From Siphlonurus alternatus (Eukaryota > Arthropoda > Insecta > Ephemeroptera > Siphlonuridae), in the NCBI GenBank assembly GCA_949825025.1, contig OX463788.1, positions 31,799,715-31,863,714 of the forward strand: a stretch of 64,000 nucleotides of DNA. The letters run 5' to 3'. Of this stretch, positions 48,068-64,000 are shown in pieces. Position 1 is the first letter of the stretch; each line of letters opens with the position of its first letter. The notes beneath the pieces were generated by a model, which had not been told where the DNA came from, searched no databases, and was given only the letters and a program-made list of their open reading frames with translations. The position numbers were made by a program, and so were the translations under genes.

Positions 48068-48211
48068 CAGGCGCGAATCCAGGGGGGGGGGGCTGCAATT
48101 TTGGATTTAACATGGGCAATATGGGCATTTTTCCCACTCCAAATTTTTTTTTTAACATTGGCCTTATATGGAGGCAGCCCCTCCCGAAATTTTTTTCTGC
48201 ATTCGCGCCTG
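48068..48211. mobile_element. hAT-type MITE, family G copy 1
   Basis: The termini are CAGGCGCGAATCCAGGG and GCATTCGCGCCTG. The flanks CATATGAA (48060-48067) and CATCTGAA (48212-48219) form an 8-bp duplication with one mismatch, as expected of hAT insertions. The interior matches 58402-58560. Confidence 0.82.
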
Positions 48212-48584
48212 CATCTGAAGAAGTTTATTTCTTCATTTCGATCTATTGATATCTTAATTTTCAAATTATAATATACATATTAACAATCAGCCAATTGCAT
48301 GGAGTAAGTATTTTAGTATAAGTTCCAGTTTGTTGATTTTAAAAGTTTTTGAAATTCAACTTTTATTTCTAACTCGTAACATATTTATGTTTTACTTTTG
48401 AATATAAACACATTTAAAAAGAAAAAAAATATATATATCGAAATGAAGAATACTTCTTCAGATGCACATTTCAATATTGAAATCTGTATGTGAAAATTGT
48501 AAATTTCCCATAAGATATCCAATGTAATATGTAATTCATTCGAGTGTGGTCCATAATTCTAATCAACAAAACACAACCCTATTG

Positions 48585-48742
48585 GAAATTTACAATTGTA
48601 AAATTCACAATTGTATGCTCCATAAAAATACCATTGCGTTTTGGTCCTTTTACAATGGTAATTTTTACAATTGTAAAGGCCTTAATACAATTGTATTTAA
48701 CTACAATTGCATTTATTACAATTGTAATAATTACGATTGTAA
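48585..48742. repeat. Left subterminal TACAATTGTA array
   Basis: About nine full or degenerate copies of TACAATTGTA, roughly 15-20 bases apart. Several are altered (TACAATGGTA, TACAATTGCA, TACGATTGTA). Confidence 0.85.
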
Positions 48743-48849
48743 AATTTACAAAAAGTGGTCACCAATCTAACTACTAACCCAAACCTGCGTTGCTGTACTT
48801 CGGTTACCACTGTTGATCATACTCTTACCATTGCGCTGCTACTGCTTTC

Positions 48850-49658
48850 CAGTGGCGTAGCCAGGATTTGCCCAAGGGGGGGGTTCTTCAGGAAAAAGAT
48901 TGAGAAGAGCCCACTGGGGGGTTTGGGGGGCGAAGCCCCCCAATAGCCCGCCGCAGGCGCGATTTTTTTAAGGACACGCCCCTTTTTTAGGGTAAAATAA
49001 TGGAAAAATACTATTATATTAGAGGGTAAAATATATGGCCTGATGCAATTTTTTTAACATTTTATATTTTTTTTCACCCCATTTTTCAATTTCTTTGGAA
49101 TACGTGCGTATAATAAATAAAGCTTTGAGTAAATCATTTTAATTAAATCAAGTAATTCATGTAACCACTTTATATTATTTTTATAGAATCAGTGTACGTG
49201 TCATTTAATTGAATTTGATTTTTAAAATTTATTTAATAATCCGAGTTCACATCATTAAGATATTGTGAAAAATAAATAAATAAAAAAGGGAATTGTTTCT
49301 CTTATTTTTGTTAAATTTTGTCTGCACCGGGCGCGTGGAGCAACCAATTAAATGAAAGTGCGGCACACGTGAGAGCGTTTTAATTTATACAATAGTAGTT
49401 ATATGCACATGCAGTTTGTAAGGGAAATAAAACATTTATTTATGAGTCGCACTTTTTCCTGTTAAAATTAGAAACTAACTTATAATTTGTTTATTTTAAA
49501 GAAAAGACTACTTGATACCCCTAAATTTCAATTTTTTATTTAACTTTTTTTTTTCAAATTTCTATAATTTTTCCTTTTTTCTTCTTATATCCAGTCACTA
49601 CTCGATCTTCATGGGGGGGGTTTAAACCCCGAAAACCCCCCCCGTGGCTACGCCACTG
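48850..49658. mobile_element. hAT-type element with exact 8-bp target duplication
   Basis: The termini CAGTGGCGTAGCCAGG and GTGGCTACGCCACTG are inverted repeats. CTGCTTTC is present on both sides (48842-48849 and 49659-49666). C-rich tracts follow the ends. At 809 bases with no long frame it is non-autonomous. It is the youngest layer in this composite. Confidence 0.9.
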
Positions 49659-49784
49659 CTGCTTTCTTAATAGGATGAAGAATATTGAGGTATATAAAAT
49701 AAATAAAAGTTATGGGGAAATGACAAGAGGGCATTTCAATATAATGTCATATAAATTTTGATCCTAGGGTAAAATTTGATGGCG

Positions 49785-50460
49785 GTTCTAATGGTGACCC
49801 TTAAATTTGCGACCCTTCAACCCTTCAGGGTCAAAAGACCCTGAAAATTTTTTTTTCTTAAAAAATTGCAAAACTGAAATTAGCAATCAACTTAATATAA
49901 CCTAGAGCTCTAATTCACTAACTTTAAGGGTCGACCCTTGGGGTTTAGCGGGGGTCTTTTTTAAAAGTATGCAAATTTTAATAAAAAAATTGACAAAATA
50001 TGTGAGGACTACATACAGGTTCAACATTGAGTTTTTTTAATCTTAATGACCCTTTAAGGGTCGACCCCGAACTTCTGATTGAAAAATTAATTTTTTTTCT
50101 AACCATTTTTTCATAATATATATTATATAATTTAACATACATCTCTGAATTATGTTTTTACCTTTTTCAATGTGACCCTTTTAGGGGTCGACCCTTGATT
50201 TTTTTCAAATTCATATTTAAAAAAAAAAGTGATATAATACTACGAGACAGGTTCATGCAGCTATTATATAGTTTAGTGCTTTTGATGACATAATACAACC
50301 ACAATGGCCTAGTAGGGGTTGACCCCTAATGCATTAAGATATAGCATAAATTCAAAAAAATTGTATTTTTTTATATTTTTTGTTACACTTTATATGTTAA
50401 CATGCATTGATTTGATCTGACTTTTTTTTGTGACCCTATAAGGGGTCGATGGTCGATCCA
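49785..50460. repeat. GGGTCGACCC repeat, period about 120-130 bases
   Basis: Around 49930, 50060, 50185, 50315 and 50440 the sequence returns to TGACCCTT...AAGGGTCGACCC, with T-rich spacers and a recurring CAGGTTCA. The units are diverged, so this is an old tandem array inside the composite element. Confidence 0.65.
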
Positions 50461-50684
50461 TGTTTTTTTTCCAAAAATAATTATTTATTTTAAATATATA
50501 ATATCAATTAAAGCTTCATATATATAGTACCTTTGTATCTTAATTAGATATTACAGCCAAGTTACGTACTTAGCATAAAAAAATATTAATTGAATGAAGT
50601 AATAAGAATTTGACAAAATGTACGCGTAATATAAATTAACAATGAAAATACCATTTTTTTTTAGTAATTATGTAATCCAAATAC

Positions 50685-50976
50685 AATTGCAATCTAATTA
50701 CAATTGTAAAAATTACAATTGTAAGCACAAAAATCAATTGTAATCTAAGAATTACAATTGTAATCTAAGAAATACAATTGTAATCTAACAAATACAATTA
50801 ATTGTATCAGAACCTGAAGGCAATTGTAATCTCAAATAATACAATTGTAATCATGAACATTACAATTGTAATCCAAATGTTACAATTGTAACCCAAGTTT
50901 TACAATTGCAATCTTAGTTTTACAATTGTAATCAGTCAAATTACAATTGTAATTTGGCTGAATACAATTGTAAATT
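50685..50976. repeat. Right subterminal TACAATTGTA array
   Basis: About fifteen copies of TACAATTGTAATC and variants spaced about 20 bases apart, ending in the right terminal repeat of the composite element. Confidence 0.88.
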
Positions 50977-50986
50977 TCCAATAGGG

Positions 50987-51333
50987 AATACACTCCTGGA
51001 TGGACCAGTTTGCTTAATACATTTAATTTAGCTGTAACATTATTTTGCAAGTGCGGTACGTACATCTATTATGATAATTTATGATAAATTTAATTCAATG
51101 CTGCCTTGTTTATATTTCCCTAATTTTATTAGTTGCAATGATTATACTCTCAGAAGAGTCAGAAGAAATCTCTTCGTCAAATTTCAGATTTCAGAGTTAT
51201 CAAATTTTTGAACAACTGGTTTGATTTTACCGCACTTTTAGTATTGATAAAAAAAAAAATGTGCTATTCTAGCCGCGCAACAAACGTCGTTCTAGCAGAC
51301 GACGTTGGTAGTGATTTTATGTTGTCATTCGCA
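50987..51333 (+). other. Upstream region of the Sac2-like gene
   Basis: It holds CAAATTTCAG and TTTCAG near 51190, possible acceptors of a leader intron, and an open frame in phase with the coding exon from about 51208. No GC island or clear TATA box lies close by. Confidence 0.35.
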
Positions 51334-62578
<11,245 letters not shown>

Positions 62579-64000
62579 GTAAGATTATGCAATAAAATGT
62601 CAATACTAATATAAAAAAAAAAAAAAGGATTCTGTCATCCAGATCTTTATTCATACATCTATAAATCTATAATGTTTTAATTACTCTATTAGTTTCTTCT
62701 TTCTTTTTTTTTTTTTTTTTTTTCTGATGAAAGTGATATTTTTCATCACTTAGCCTAAGTTTAAGTTCTATTCTGAGATTTCAATTTCATTGTAATATTT
62801 ATTATAAGCTGTTGAAATGTTATGTTTTAAATTATTATTTCCTTAAACAGGGATGCATAAATGCATTCAATATCAACTCAGCATGACATGTTTCATGAGG
62901 ACAATTGCTGAGCAGTTTGATACAACATTTTACAACATTTTGCAACCAAGTTAATGAGAATATGAACAAAATTATTTCCACTTCTAGTAATTTAATATAA
63001 ATATGTTTGAAAGAATGATGTCAAAGGGTAACATGATAGTGCTACACTAATGTCACTGCAAAACAGAAATCTTGGATTATTAGTATGTTGTGATAATGGA
63101 AAGTGAGATATAAATGGCTTTAAAAACAAAAATAAAAAATCTAGCTAGGATTCAAGAAAGGTTGAGTTTGAGAAAAATTCAGAAAAATTTGAAGCTTTGT
63201 TTATTTTTCAAACAACCCAAGAAGTGCGGGGTCAATGCTTCTTTATTAATTAGTAGTTTATTATTTTTTTTTGTTTTGAAGAGTTTTGGTATAGAGGCTT
63301 CAAGTTAATCCCGTCGGGAAAATTTTCTCCATAAGCCACCCTGTTAAAAAATTTGAATTTTTTTTCTGTGACTATCAAAGTTATTAATTTGAAACCATCT
63401 TCTACCTCTCCATTTAGGGGTCATCTGGTAATGAATGAAGAACTTATTTTACTAAAAAAAAATTCTTTAATGCCAAAGAAGCGATTTCGAGTTTTTATTA
63501 CATATAGATTTGGAGAGGATGGTGGAAACACTGCAAAATCAGCTGACTTGAAGCCACTATTGTCTTTTCAAGTCCCCCCTTATTTACCTTTCATTCATAA
63601 GGGTATTATTATTATAATTATTATTATTTTGTTCCTTTAAAAAATGCAAATCAATTTAGATTTTAATGCTTTAATTAAAATATTGGCTTTAAGAGAACAA
63701 GATCCTGCTATTTGACATCCCGTTATTCACAATAGACAGTTTGCACACAAGAACTGTAAAGCATAAAAAGTGTGATTCGTTTTATAAGTAAATGTATTTT
63801 ACTATTTTTTAATCTAAGATTTTTAAAAAATGTTTAAATCTCCTTGCATGCATTGTGGCATTATCAATATTTTAAAACAACCTTGTTGATGTCACAATTC
63901 ATCGTATATACAATTGTTTCAATTAAACACAATTACCATGCAATCGCAAAGAAATATCTTAACCTCAAAACAAGCATTCATTTTATTCTCTTTTCATTTA
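62579..64000 (+). other. Intron 14 of the Sac2-like gene, open at right edge
   Basis: AT-rich. The next expected exon (the YDDEVDKV region of Sac2) was not found. Open frames at 63114-63308 and 63353-63640 have no family resemblance. Confidence 0.55.

Larger units (their letters stand above)
48577..50986. mobile_element. Composite 2.4-kb element with palindrome arrays at both ends
   Basis: The left end CCCTATTGGAAATTTACAAT recurs inverted at the right end, ATTGTAAATTTCCAATAGGG. Just inside each end lies an array of the self-complementary 10-mer TACAATTGTA. The middle holds spaced GGGTCGACCC palindromes. A hAT element occupies 48850-49658; without it the host is about 1.6 kb. No transposase frame is visible, so it is non-autonomous. 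The target duplication is unclear and the superfamily is unassigned. Confidence 0.8.

Noticed and set aside
48585..50976. CRISPR-like array of regularly spaced repeats
   Set aside because: The repeats are 10-base palindromes with variable short spacers inside a eukaryotic transposon; no cas genes, and the host is an animal.

Overview
The window looks like a stretch of an AT-rich arthropod genome, most likely an insect. Its genes are split by introns with GT/AG junctions. It has a secreted serpin, an apparent DEG/ENaC (pickpocket-type) exon, a many-finger C2H2 protein and a Sac2-type phosphoinositide phosphatase. Introns and intergenic DNA are packed with small inverted-repeat transposons, a 5S rRNA-derived SINE and long microsatellites. 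The exact taxon cannot be fixed from sequence alone.

Left part (1-13.3 kb, minus strand). An exon at 1436-1653 encodes the cytoplasmic N-terminus of a probable pickpocket/ENaC channel whose remainder lies past the left edge. Next comes a complete serpin gene (13049 down to 3125) of seven coding exons. The start codon is the last six coding bases of a first exon at about 13.04 kb, 4.5 kb upstream of the rest. Joined, it gives a clean signal peptide, a full serpin fold and an inhibitory-type reactive loop. Its introns carry several inverted-repeat elements and a SINE.

Middle (13.3-48 kb). From 13.3 to 20.6 kb is a repeat landscape with copies of at least four inverted-repeat families, two of them nested in or beside 5S-derived SINEs. 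A GC-rich leader exon ending in a strong donor (21304) probably belongs to the C2H2 zinc-finger gene on the plus strand, whose 1208-residue coding sequence (26208-29834) is a single exon with eleven fingers. From 30 to 43 kb no convincing protein-coding gene is seen. Instead there are spaced GC-rich islands in AT-rich DNA, some with TATA-like motifs and strong splice donors, which are candidate promoters, leader exons or enhancers.

Right part (48-64 kb). A composite transposon (48577-50986) has matching inverted termini, arrays of a palindromic 10-mer and an internal GGGTCGACCC repeat, and a hAT element with an exact 8-bp target duplication has landed in it. A Sac2/INPP5F-like gene follows on the plus strand (51334 onward, 14 exons seen, CX5R catalytic motif intact), truncated by the right edge. 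Its introns hold a TTAA-flanked MITE, two hAT MITEs and a roughly 590-bp tetranucleotide array close to a splice acceptor.

The genes do not form one pathway. They are neighbours in a gene-sparse, transposon-rich region. No previously unknown multi-gene system was found. The most unusual items are the composite palindrome-array element, the 5S-derived SINEs, the nested MITEs and the split serpin start.
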